A DNA stretch of 22,671 nt, taken from Euplotes cf. woodruffi 2 WChen-2021. Taxonomy: Eukaryota; Ciliophora; Spirotrichea; Euplotida; Euplotidae. The notes under the pieces were generated by a model. That model had not been told where the DNA came from. It did no database searches and worked only from the letters and a program-made list of their open reading frames with translations. The DNA is taken from assembly GCA_021441665.1 (NCBI GenBank), contig JAGYYN010006589.1, positions 1-22,671 on the forward strand, given 5' to 3'. Both the position numbers and the translations under genes were made by a program. Below, in pieces: positions 8,039 to 18,302 of this stretch. How positions within the stretch are numbered: the stretch's first letter is position 1; every line of letters starts with the position of its first letter.

Positions 8039-11000
8039 TTATTTCAAATCATCAAGATTGATCGTGAGGCTGTACTGGCCATTCGGAAGCCGAATGAGTT
8101 TATGCATTTTGCTGTCGTTCTGCGAGGTCCCTGTTCATTCACAAGCCAATGCAGTCCGGGTCGGTCTTGCGTTAATTGTATTCATCAGTGACGAAATTGT
8201 ATTTTTCAAGGCTAAAAGTAACCAAAGCTAGCTTACTGCTATTTGCAATCATTGAAAGCTGCGACTGCTCGTGCTTCTTGCGGATGGCCTCTTTTGCACA
8301 CGTCACAATTGGATCGTCTGTTGAAGACTGCGAAATCGAAGTGTTCTGAGCCCTCCGCTTGTTCGTGTAAGTCAGCAGTGAACTCTTGTTCGCTAGCTCT
8401 TCGATGCATATCGTCTCTAAATACGATTAAAACTCAGTTTACTATGGAAACTTTTGATCTTGTCAATTTGCAGTTTTGGAACTAGAGAACTCGCGTTTCT
8501 CTTCATGCTGTTCAGATCTTCGAGATATGAGAGGTTCGAGTCACTAACTTTATTCTCATTCACGTCTGAAATCGACGAAGATCGATGTGATTTTTGGGTT
8601 CCTTCAAGACAGGAGTCATCAAAGCTGCTTTCGAGAATGATATCGAGAAACTTATTTCCAAGCTCGAGAGTGTCCTTGTACCGGTTTTTTGCTTGCTGCT
8701 TGTCTCTGAATAAATCAGTTAGTTTGCTATTGATCGCTGAGATTTCGAGATTTATTTTATTGATTTCTTGGTCTTTTTCTGATAAAATATCGTTGATATT
8801 AGGCGCATTTTCAAGGACGGTGATTTCATTTAGAATAGTCTGCTCTTCTTTATTTCAATGCTTTGATTTTCATAATGCTCGTGGAGGATTTGGTTGGAGC
8901 TCTGCCGAGAGACTTCGATTTGCAATGGTATTTGTTCCTTCCGTCAATTAGGAAGCTATCTTTTTGACTCGATAGCTGCGCTTTTGATTTCTCTAATTCT
9001 TTAATCTCGCAATCGAGTCTTTGCAGCTGTTCGTATTCTTTATATATCGAGTCTTTGCGTTTGAGTAGAGATATGAGTTTCTTCGAAAGTATCTGGCTAT
9101 TTTTCATATTCCAAAGTCTTAATCTCGATCGAGATTTTTCCCATCTTATTTCACAGTCTCTTGGAATGCTGCTCCAGCTCCTTAAGATTAGTCGCCATGT
9201 AAGCTGCGGTTGAGGTTAATTCTGCGATTGTTGCTTTAATTATATTTTCAGAGTTCAGCTTGACATTAATTTTCCTCTGTATTTCCTTTCGAATTTTCAA
9301 GTTACTTATCACTATTTTTGTTAGCCAGAGCTTACTTAAATTCTTTATAAAGGCAATACGGAATCTTTATCGAGTTGACTCTGTCTTTAAATCAGCTGCT
9401 TTGAGATTTATTTATTAGTAAAAATTTGAGAGCCTTGAACCGCTGCATCACTGATTCAGTTTAGCTGTTCTAAAGGCATAAAGTCAACTATCCTACCGAA
9501 TCAGTATTCTCTCAGCTGCTGTTGGATGTTAGACTTAACACCGAGCTCGAAGGCGACTGAATCAAGTGTGTGACTGATAAGATCTCAGTTCACACCCGCA
9601 TCGTCAGTTTTTAAATAATGCTCGACTTCGTATATCTTAGCATAGTACTCCATTTCTCGAGTTATCTTTCCGACGTATTCAAGCTTGCCTTCAATATTAT
9701 GGTCTTCTTCAATTTTATTCTTCAGTATTTTACATGCGGAGATGAGGAAGATTTTTGACTTCATTTCTCAGATAGCTTTTTGCTGTGCTGATAAAATGCA
9801 ATTTTGAAGCTTTGATTTATTATCACTTGCCTGTTCGTTTTCTTTCTCTTGTTCTTCACTTTCATCTTGGAGCTTGTCGATCTTGACGAGGTCTAGATGT
9901 TAGCAATTTAAATGTACGATGTGTGATTTCAACTCTTTCCAATCGATGCGCGTTGAGATCTTCCTCTGACATTAGGATACTTTCGTTGATTTGACTTATA
10001 ACCTCCTTTAGCTTCTGAATTGAAAGTAAAGACTCTTGGTACTCGGCTTCGAGGCTCTGGAAATGATCAACAAGCTGATCGATTTTTATTAGTACTGATT
10101 TGTTATATCGCGAACTTTCCACTGTGCTGATCATTTTAACTTGTCTCTCTGAGTCAATGACTTTACTTCTTTGCTGACTGAGCGAGTGCAGCTTTGCATC
10201 AATCGCTTTTAGCTTTGTATCAACAGAGTCTATAGAATAAAATTAGTGTATGGTTACTAATTCTTTTAGCATGTGTCTTTTGAATGATGTCAACAGCCTG
10301 TCGAATCTGAGTCAAATAATTTAACTTAATGCTATTTTTGCTGATTGATGATATTAAGTTTCGCAAGCAGCTCTGATTTAATTTCATTAAATCTATTTTC
10401 AAAATTTGACCTTTGTGCGGATAATCCTTCAAGTTTTGATTTTAAGCTCTTAATTTCGAGCTCAATCGACTTAACGTCGACTTGCTTCTTGCGTGCTTCG
10501 ATTAAGAACGCTTTAATAAGATTTATTTGTTTAACCGAAGAAGGATGTTTCCTTCCTTTGAAGTCTGAATTCGACGGACTGAGGTACTCTTTATTTCCCA
10601 AATTTCAGTTTTTCTTTTAGCTCTTGCAGTTTCATCATAAGATCTTGCTTGATCTTACTTTCTGCAGTAAAGCTGTCATCTTCAGTAGAGTTGTGATCAA
10701 TCAGTTCTGAAAACGTAAAGATATCATTGCGACTAGAGTCCGACTCAGATTTGTATAAGTCTCTTAGAGGTTGTTCGACTTCTTCTTTCATCTCTTCATA
10801 TATATTTTGGTCTATGTCTACATTAAAAATAACTAAAATTTTATTCTATATGAATACAAATAATCTTCAGTCAATATATCTAACTTAAAAGTATCTAAGG
10901 ATAAGAGTTATTTACTGTCATAGTTTTAGATAGCAATTAATACTCTTTCTTCATTATTTTATATATAAATTATCAAGCAGTATTGATTTTAACTATAAAA

Positions 11001-11458
11001 GCTACTAAATAAAGCAGTAAGATTATACCTGATCTTTTAGAATATTTCGTTGTTTGGATTTTAACAATTCTGAGCTGTCTATCTAGACTAAGTCTTTTCC
11101 GTTTGTATTTACTCATCTCCTGGACTATATCATGCTGGGTTAGCTTTCAAGATTGATAATGGTAAGTTTAAAATTTTATTTATGCTTTAAACTTACTAAT
11201 TCACAACAGCTTTCAGTGTAAAGCTTCAATTGACTCGTTGATATATGTATCTGTGAAATTGAGGTTAGATTAAAAGCAGCATTTGTATTGAAAATAGAGG
11301 AAATAGTAGTTACTTTTAACCAATGGCTTTTGTACATGTCTTAAAAATCGAGTTCACAGTTTCCTGTGATTTTTAAATCAAAGTCTTGTAATTTCACGCG
11401 TTCCTAATACAACTGAACTATGTTTCTTTCAGTCTAAAATTTTGCGCTCGACTCTCAT
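8039..11458 (-). CDS. Gene E: large coiled-coil protein, 9 exons, five +1 frameshifts
   Basis: Exons, in transcription order: 11458-11314, 11250-11197, 11124-11029, 10817-10258, 10229-9918, 9892-9336, 9304-8443, 8416-8237 and 8211-8039. Introns are 63, 72, 211, 28, 25, 31, 26 and 25 nt. Slippery sites are AAA-TAA at 10596-10591, AAA-TAG at 10337-10332, AAA-TAA at 9413-9408, AAA-TAG at 9102-9097 and AAA-TAA at 8855-8850. The product is about 977 aa, Lys/Glu/Ser-rich, with long heptad-like helices (for example KSIELEIKSLKSKLEGLSAQ) separated by a Cys-containing central segment, and it ends SLTINLDDLK. Many TGA codons read as Cys. The first two exons are less certain; without them translation would start at Met 11116 (908 aa). 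The stop is itself AAA-TAA (8044-8039); a sixth shift would add 12 codons to a TAG at 8004-8002. Function unknown; a structural cytoskeletal role is an inference from composition. Confidence 0.8.
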
Positions 11459-11634
11459 ATTTAAATTAAAGTATTCAAATTGAATTAAAAATAGTGAATA
11501 CCAACGAATCGATTTATATACAAAATCACATCGGTTTCAGCGCTCTTTCGCTGATTATAGCTTGAGCATCGAAAAGTATAAAACACTAAAATTTAGTGAC
11601 AACGTGTTGAAATTGATTAATGATAATTCAAAAT

Positions 11635-12612
11635 CTACTTTTTCTGTTCTGCTTTTGCCTGGCTTTCAAGGAACTTTCTGTACTGTTTGCTGGCAAGCAT
11701 GTCTTCGTTGTACTCTCGCTTAATGTGTTTGAGTTCTGGTGGCGAATTCATCGGGTCTGACTCGTACACAATTTTCAAATCGTTTAATAAAGCTTCTTTC
11801 TCATTCATTACTTTATGCGGATGGTCTTGCGTTATTCCTGTCTGGAAATTCGGAATACCCAGCATTACATTTGGATCTGGCATCGGCTGGTTGATGAAGT
11901 GTGGCATTCCTTGCGGCGAATGCGGATGATACTGTCCTCGGTGGACAGTAATCCTGTCAAGCAAGAACTTCCTTGTTCTATTTAGAGGAAGCATGCCTCT
12001 CACAACTCTTCTTACTAGCTGCTGCGGGTCCTTTCTCATTAAATCTTCAAAGACGATTTCCTTTAGTCCTCCTGCGTATTGAGTGTGATGTCTGAAAATC
12101 CAGTGGATCCTCTTTTTCCCCGAGACTTTGATATTCGAACCGTTAACGACGATAACGCGGTCTCCATTCTGTAGAACCTTCTTGGGGTCGTAGTTTGGCT
12201 TGTGCTTGCCTGTTATATACTGGGCGGCTCTTATTGCCAACGTTCCGAGGGAAATTTTACTTGCATCAAAAACATGAAAAGTTATGTTACTATGCTGCAC
12301 TGCGAAATAGTAGCTTTGAGGCAACAAATAATCGTCGTAGTTTATTCCTTCGAGTTTAAGCAACTTTTTCGAGTCGATTTCAGGAACTGAGTCGCGAATT
12401 TTATCATCGAATGGAGGCTTCCACAAGTTTTCAGGCGGCTTATAGTGCACCTGGTTCTCTGCTGGGTCTTTAAGATCAGCGTCGGTCACTTTATAAGTCC
12501 TATGCTTGTTCAGGTATGCATCCGCATTCCATGGTCTATTCGGGTTGATGCATGTTCTCAAGCTTGTGAAGAATAAAGCTCGAGATTGAGCCTTTGGCAG
12601 CCATCACAGCAT
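11635..12612 (-). CDS. MRPL13: Mitochondrial large-subunit ribosomal protein uL13m
   Basis: Intronless, 325 aa. Residues about 110-240 carry the uL13 fold: HVFDASKISLGTLAIRAAQY, NGDRVIVVNGSNIKVSG, then RHHTQYAGGLKE and the RRVVRGMLPLNRTRKFLLDR segment seen in bacterial and mitochondrial L13. I start it at ATG 12612 because the frame is open upstream of 12561 and yields a typical mitochondrial presequence (MLCWLPKAQSRALFFTSLR: hydrophobic, basic, no acidic residue), with one TGA read as Cys at residue 3. The extra N-terminal (about 90 aa) and C-terminal (about 85 aa) arms exceed bacterial L13, as is common in mitoribosomes. It acts in the 39S/54S-type large subunit in the mitochondrial matrix. 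Confidence 0.93.
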
Positions 12613-12953
12613 TTATGGTTATAATAATTTATTATTTCAATTCATTAATAAAAATATACAACTGCGTAATATATTTACTCATCTAGCAGAATTGATTTTT
12701 GATACGTTAAAAATAAAAATAAATACTGGGTTATTAAAAATAAAATAGCTTTGTTAATTATAATATAATTTTAAATTTCCAACTCAGTTGAAATTTCCCA
12801 TTCATATTGAATTGTGCAATATGTGAAGTATGTTTATCATTGCTCGACAAATCTTGTTGTATTTTAAGCAAACAACGGGTTGTAGAAATAAATCGGTTGA
12901 TGATAAGAGTATAAAGTATAATTAAAACTTGAATGTATTCGATTATTATGCTA
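12613..12953. other. AT-rich spacer between uL13m and ARL1
   Basis: About 340 nt, holding the upstream region of uL13m and the 3' flank of ARL1. Apart from the breakage-like motif at 12633-12642 I see no gene or RNA in it. Confidence 0.6.
12633..12642 (-). other. Match to Euplotes chromosome-breakage motif (E-Cbs)
   Basis: On the minus strand this reads AATTGAAATA, an exact fit to the published consensus HATTGAAaHH. It lies 21-30 nt upstream of the uL13m start codon, in spacer. The motif is short and AT-rich, so a single match is weak evidence. Confidence 0.4.
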
Positions 12954-13493
12954 TTAATACTTTAGCACATCAACTAACCACTCAAATCCTTCATTGAGGC
13001 CTTCTCCTTTAATCGCAGAAATTTTGAAAAGGGCCCACTGTCTGTTTTTAATACTATGGAGATCAAGTGCATTGACGATTTCAGATTCTGACTGGGCTTC
13101 TGGCAAATCTTGCTTATTTGCGAATATTAAGAGCGGAAGACCTTTAACCTCCTCTTCTTCAAGCATCAGCTCGAGCTCTTGTTTGGCGACCTCAAGTCTG
13201 TCCTTGTCTGAGCTGTCGACGACGAAAATGATCGCGTTACTGTCCTGGTAGTATCATCTCCAGTACGGTCTGAGGGAGGTTTGGCCTCCCAAATCCCAAA
13301 CTTGGAATTTTAGATTTTTGTAAGTCACAGTTTCGACGTTGAATCCAACCGTTGGGACAGTGTTGACGACTTCATCCTTATGAAGTCGGTAAAGTATCGT
13401 TGTTTTGCCTGCGTTGTCGAGTCCGATAATAATCAGCCTGATTTGTTCGCTACCAAAGAGCCCAGCGAAAACTTTTGAAAATACAAATCCCAT
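12954..13493 (-). CDS. ARL1: ARF-like small GTPase ARL1
   Basis: Intronless, 179 aa. ARL1 is a myristoylated GTPase of the trans-Golgi that recruits GRIP-domain golgins. Visible are Gly2 for myristoylation, P-loop GLDNAGKT (24-31), switch I around [20 protein letters not shown] (66-71), NKQD (126-129) and SAIKG (159-163). RPYWRCYY and MLEEEEV are typical of ARL1 rather than ARF1. Cys80 is encoded by an in-frame TGA (13253-13251), which fixes TGA as Cys in this genome; the two preceding Trp residues (66 and 78) are TGG. It is divergent from gene G, with 123 nt between starts. There is no frameshift site. Confidence 0.96.
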
Positions 13494-13601
13494 TGTTTAA
13501 TTAATTATTTAATAAATCTATTTCATTTGCTTTACGATGTTTGCCGTATCAGAAAATCAAATTGCTTGGTTGCCGAAGTTATATATTATTCTTATAAAAT
13601 T

Positions 13602-13611
13602 TATTTCAATT
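13602..13611 (-). other. Match to Euplotes chromosome-breakage motif (E-Cbs)
   Basis: Reads AATTGAAATA on the minus strand, an exact fit to HATTGAAaHH and identical to the copy at 12633-12642. It lies in the ARL1/gene G divergent spacer, 6-15 nt upstream of the gene G start. Confidence 0.4.
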
Positions 13612-13616
13612 TAAAA

Positions 13617-16025
13617 ATGAGCAGACCTGCAAGCAGTCAAGAAAAACTCAACAGCCAAGAGTCAGGACGCCAAAGCAGACAAAGAGAAGCGTCTGAAAAG
13701 CAGAAAGCTAGAGAGCACAGCCATGACTCCGGCCAAGACGACGCGAATGAACCGATCAAGCCGAATATTACTGAAGAGTAAGAGGACTTAACAACTTTTA
13801 AATGTTATGACCTAATGCTTGTATTTAGTCAGCCGAGTAGAAGTCCTCAGAATTTAGACTTAGTCGAGAACACTCAGATAGCACAAGACGGTAATAAATC
13901 ACCTCATCGCACTTTATTCAAAAAATAAAATCATCTGCGTATTTAAATAATCAGTTTAGAATTATTTAATTCTTAAAATTTTGAAGATTATCAAATTCAG
14001 CCTTATTCAAATATTTTTGGTAAATGAGGTTTTTATTTATATAAAACCACTATTTTCAGTAGGCTATTTTTAATAGTAAAAATAGATAACGCAGTGAATG
14101 CTGAGGACAACTCTCCTTCAAAGCCAAATATTCCAAAAGAAAAAGCTCAGCCGCAAAGCCCAGTTGCAAAGCCCAAACCTAAGCAGACTAAAGTTGATAA
14201 GACGCAAAAGAACAGACCAGTGATCGATAAAAAGACTACTAAGCCTAAAAAGGGTGATGTTTACAGTCGAGGTGCGACTGACTCGAAGAAATCAGCGAAG
14301 ATCATCAGTAAGAGTCCTGCTGATCCAAAGCAAGTTGCATCCAACGGGTCGAAAGAGCAGATTCACGAAGCAGAAGATCAAGTAAGATCAAACCTCATTA
14401 TTTTAGGAAAATATGGACCCTGAAGATGCTGAAATGAAGTCCCATCTGGACTCGAAGAACAACGAAAGCGCTAAGAAGGAGAACTTCGAACCGATCGGGC
14501 AAAATATTAACGACGACATGCACAGCACGTTCTTACATAACAACGAGCAAATTATCGCAGATCTCGCTAATCTTGAGATCGAGCAGGAGAAGCAAATTTT
14601 CCAAATAGTTTTTGATACCTTTATCAACGACCACGGGCTCACTGACCTTGAGAACCTCACGATTTTAGGAAAAGCACTCGGACAGGAAGAAAACGCAGTC
14701 GATGATATGTGAAAGCAAGTCGACGACAATTTCGAAGGAATGATGGACTTCGAACACTTCTGCCAACTGCTGCCCAAAATGGACTCTGTATTCACCCCAA
14801 AAGACGTGCAGAAGCAAGACCAAGAAGCCGCTAAGACTCAAAGACCTGAAGAAGAAAAGAAACTCGATGATATTATCGAAAAGAAGCAAGATGACACTCA
14901 TGATGGCGAAAGAAACCAAGACTTAGCGAAGGAAGGCTATGATGAAGAACTCGATAAGGTCAATCAGCGAGAACCTAAACTCGCTGACTATAAAGACAAC
15001 GCAATTGTGCCCAGTAATGGAGTCGCATTAACTCCAGATTCACGAATTGTCAAACTCATCAAACAGCTGAATAATTACTTCAGGAACTGAGAGAAAAACA
15101 AGCAGTTTGGCGAAGCAAAGATCGTCAAGTACAAACTTGAACGACTAAAGAAATAAAGAACTTAAAAGACAAAAAGATTATTTAAGGGCAAATCAGGAAA
15201 AAGAGCTTATTTCGATTGAAAACAGTCAAAAAATGCAGTTTTATGAGTTCTCACAAGCCTGGGACACCTTTATGTCTGACTACGAAGCCACTGCGTATTT
15301 GAGCCTCGAAAAGCTTAAGGAAAGACACTCCAAGGAGATGTCCGAGCTTCAAAGAGAATACAGAGAAAGCATTGAAAGCAAAATTAAATATTCTAAAAAA
15401 GTCTTCGACCTCAAAAGGAGAATTGAAGCTCTTATTAATATGAGGCAGTATGAAGAAGCTGATAAATACAAAACATTTTTGTCCAAGCTTGAAGCAGAAG
15501 AAAGGGAAGAAAGGATAAAGGAGCTTAAATAAAAACCTTCTTAAAAAAGAAAAAAAGCTTAAAGCACTCCAACAACAGCAAATGGCAGCTTTGCTCAAGA
15601 GAATTCAAAGGGACAGGAATGAGCAATTAAAGCACAGGCAGAAAGACTCCCAAAAGCTAATTCAAAGGAATCGAAATATTCTCGTGGATTTGTTAAACAA
15701 GCAAAATACAGAAGCGAGAAGGACGAACCAATTCGTGCAGTACACACTTGGTTCAACAGAGACAGGAGCGAAGAAATACTACAGAGCGAAGATCCATTAT
15801 CCTCCATTCGTGCACAAGTACAAATACTGACAGTCGCTGAACAACGAAAAGGGTGGTAAGAAGAGGAATACTACATCTCGAAGGAACAACGCGTCTCGGG
15901 CTAAAAACGATTTAGAAGAATACGATAATAACGATTCAATGAGCAGGTCTCACGACAACGAAGACAACGACCGCTCGAGAGAAGACCTCAAGCTGCCAGC
16001 AATTAAAAATAATATGAAGATGTAG
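13617..16025 (+). CDS. Gene G: EF-hand-like and coiled-coil protein, 4 exons, two +1 frameshifts
   Basis: Exons are 13617-13777, 13829-13890, 14086-14381 and 14407-16025, with introns of 51, 195 and 25 nt. AAA-TAA shift sites are at 15151-15156 and 15527-15532. The product is about 711 aa. It has a Ser/Gln/Lys-rich disordered N-terminus (residues 1-175), then a degenerate EF-hand-pair-like helical segment at about 230-300 (IFQIVFDTFINDHGLTDLEN; FEGMMDFEHFCQLL), an acidic linker, and a long coiled coil from about 430 containing the motif MRQYEEADKYKTFL found in many ciliate coiled-coil proteins. The tail is rich in Lys, Asn and Ser. Acidic ligand positions of a canonical EF loop are mostly missing, so calcium binding is doubtful. 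TGA codons at 14710, 15088 and 15828 read as Cys. Probably cytoskeletal; this is inference. Confidence 0.88.
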
Positions 16026-16328
16026 ATACGCATTTAAATTTCAATATGAAAATCAATATTGGCTTATATTATTATTTTGCAAGCTCCATAGGAAATATGC
16101 AGTTTAATCGGCTATAAATCAACAGGCTAGACTTGGTACTCTGTAGACCGCATGAGTCGACGAGATAGCCAATCAAAGTGGAGTTGAGGTTGGATGTCTT
16201 AAGGATCATTTATTAATAAGAAAACATCTGAGGACAGTCCTCGATAATATGAAGTATTTATTGCGTGTTACAGTGAACTTGTATTCCCAGTGTCGATGCA
16301 AATCAATAAGTATACAAAGCACTATTGA
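16026..16328. other. Spacer between convergent genes G and I
   Basis: About 300 nt. The gene I frame stays open for some 78 further codons beyond its TAA when TGA is read as Cys, but residue composition is unconvincing. A perfect 6-nt inverted repeat GAGGAC-A-GTCCTC lies at 16230-16242. No tRNA boxes or snRNA landmarks were found. Confidence 0.5.
16230..16242. repeat. Short perfect palindrome GAGGACAGTCCTC
   Basis: A 6-nt stem with a one-base centre in the spacer between convergent genes G and I. It is GC-rich against an AT-rich background and could form a protein-binding dyad; a one-base loop is too tight for an RNA hairpin without opening the last pair. Confidence 0.35.
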
Positions 16329-18302
16329 TTACTGGTTATCAAGTACAATAATTTTAGACTTAACAGGAGGCAGCACGTCACCTCTCTTCGTCAGGATCTG
16401 TGTTGCTTTTGATGACCCGTTAGATTCGAAATACTGGCTATTTATATCTTTGCTCTCTTCGTTCCTTGACAGGCTCCGTTTATGGCCTCGATTTTTTATT
16501 CTAAATAATTTCATGCAAAGGGTTACTTTTTATTAAAAAATCTTTAAAAATGACTGCTTTTTCGGCGAATGCTTAGTCTCTTCAGCTTGGGTAAGCTCTA
16601 GTCCTTCTTGCTTCGAATCAGACTCGTCTCCGATTAAAGTTGAATAATTGCGTCGGTGATCAACATGGATCCTTCCGTTTCGAGGAGGCAAAGGGCAAGA
16701 GAACTGGTATTTCTGCTGGATCTTCGGGAGATTGCTTATGTTATTTGCTAAAAATCCGTTTATTTTCTGCTTAAAACTTAGATAGCGAAAATTAGTAAAA
16801 TTCGAATACTTGAGGAATATTCAACTAAACCAGTAAGAATATGATTTAAAATTTTAAAGCCTACCATTTGTATTTTCAGAGATCGACTCAAGACGAGATT
16901 TTGATCTCGAAGGAGAGGCTCTTATTGAATTCGCCCTTCTGTTGAATTCAGTATACTGGGCAAGAATCGGGTCTGAGGTACTCTTGGTGCGAGTTACGAG
17001 TAGATTCGAGTCAAGTCTGCGAAGACTGACTCTCGGTCTTTTCTTAAAGTCATTCACTAAGCTTTTGGTCTTCTCTTTATCGCCTTTAATAGTTTTGCTG
17101 AGCGACCTCTGAGACCTGACTTTGTTTATAATGTCCATGATCGATTTGCCTTTACTGCTCTGGTTGCTCTTGCCAGTGTTCTAAAATCAATCATGCTTGT
17201 CAGTAAAAATACGTACTTGGAACTCGCTGTTTTCGATAGAACTATTTCGAATGCTCGAGACATTGTTAATTGTCGTCTTCAGAATACTCTTCATTTCCTT
17301 TATTTTGTCTGTCTCAGACATCGTCTTTTTATGAGGCGATTCGTCAAGATTTACTCGGAATTCTAGCTCCTGTTTATATAATTTTAAATGTAAATTTGAA
17401 AAATTCAGAAATAGGTAAAAATTAGGGAATTTGAAAAATTCATATTGAAATGTCACAAATTTCATTATTTTTAGGAATCAAAAATTAAGATTATTGATTT
17501 TTTTAAAATAGCACGGTTATTTTAGATCAAATTTGAAAGAATTATTTTATTGGTAATGTGAACTTCACATTTTCATGATCAGCAAGGTTATTCTAAAAAT
17601 CTTAAATTTTAAATTGATAAAATTCCATTCAAAAATAGTGATTTTGAATTTTTTGATAAATCACTTGGTTTTTCATTTTTCAACTTACGCTCTCATTAAT
17701 TTGTTGTTCTTGAGTCCAGGAAATTAAGCTTTCCTTTCTGAGTAGACTTTCAATACTTGACCTTTTCTCATCAGTCTTGTTATTTGCATTCTTACCACTT
17801 CCATTATTATTTTTACTGAATGGGGTATCACTATTGGTTGATTTCCGTGAATTTTGGGTCACTAAACTCATTAAAAATTGCATCTCTTACTGACATCTTC
17901 TTTTTTGCTCCAAGATTCTCGAAGATTTCTGTAAAAGCTATTTGAAAATACTTTTGACGCATGAGTTTGCGAAGACGACAGCGACTCTTCAGAGTCGCTG
18001 TTCTCTGTATTAACCGGGCTTTCAAAAGCGAGCCCCCGCTGCTTTTGACTCCGGTTTTGCAGAAGCAGCTGCTTTCCTGCGATTTCGAGGTATTTCGGCC
18101 TCATTTCGACTCGATTTCGATAGAACTTCTGGATCAGCTTAAACTTGCGTATCGCTGATTCGTACTTCACAGTAGATTGATCACTAAATTGCAACAGCTT
18201 AGTCCAGCAGAGTTTTACTTGCGCATATGCTAGTCAATGCCAAAGGCTAGCATTGTTTAGTAAAGATATGTAGTCATGTTTTGGTTTACTTACATTGATC
18301 AT
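16329..18302 (-). CDS. Gene I: basic Ser/Lys-rich protein with an IQ-like helix, about 6 exons
   Basis: Exons: 18302-17891, 17861-17689, 17369-17217, 17180-16865, 16747-16527 and 16500-16329. Introns are 29, 319, 36, 117 and 26 nt. A +1 shift is needed at TTT-TAA (16538-16533), inside a run of six T, the only shift in the window not preceded by AAA. The product is about 481 aa. The N-terminal part is helical with an IQ-like segment (AIRKFKLIQKFYRNRVEMRP, residues 49-68); the rest is basic, Ser/Asn-rich and probably disordered, ending KSKIIVLDNQ. Several TGA codons are read as Cys. In-frame coding-like sequence extends 15 codons upstream of Met 18302 to a TAG acceptor-like site at 18350-18348, so the true 5' end may lie further upstream. 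Not recognised. Confidence 0.65.
17393..17442. repeat. Direct repeat inside the 319-nt intron of gene I
   Basis: AATTTGAAAAATTCA occurs at 17393-17407 and again at 17428-17442, 35 nt apart. The intron is the longest of gene I and is repetitive and AT-rich. No function is apparent. Confidence 0.45.

Noticed and set aside
8848-8945. Alternative frame in gene E (QIPLQIEVSRQSSNQILHEH) that looks coding
   Set aside because: Reaching it needs a -1 or +2 change at both ends, whereas the chosen frame leads directly to an AAA-TAA site that gives the downstream frame.
8243-8951. Long plus-strand open frames at 8243-8485 and 8454-8951
   Set aside because: They are antisense shadows of gene E; the minus-strand reading has better composition, phased introns and the recurring AAA-TAA sites.
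11286-11295. TATTGAAAAT, an exact breakage-motif match
   Set aside because: It falls inside a predicted intron of gene E, so unless that gene model is wrong it is probably a chance match.
14403-14919. Minus-strand frames opposite gene G (and similarly 15251-15807)
   Set aside because: Rich in Ser, Phe and Leu as expected for the complement of Lys/Glu-rich coding; no start context, and gene G continues across them.
16096-16328. Continuation of the gene I frame beyond its TAA
   Set aside because: Open only because TGA is sense; preceded by CAG-TAA rather than AAA-TAA, and the residues (many Cys and hydrophobics) do not resemble the rest of the protein.
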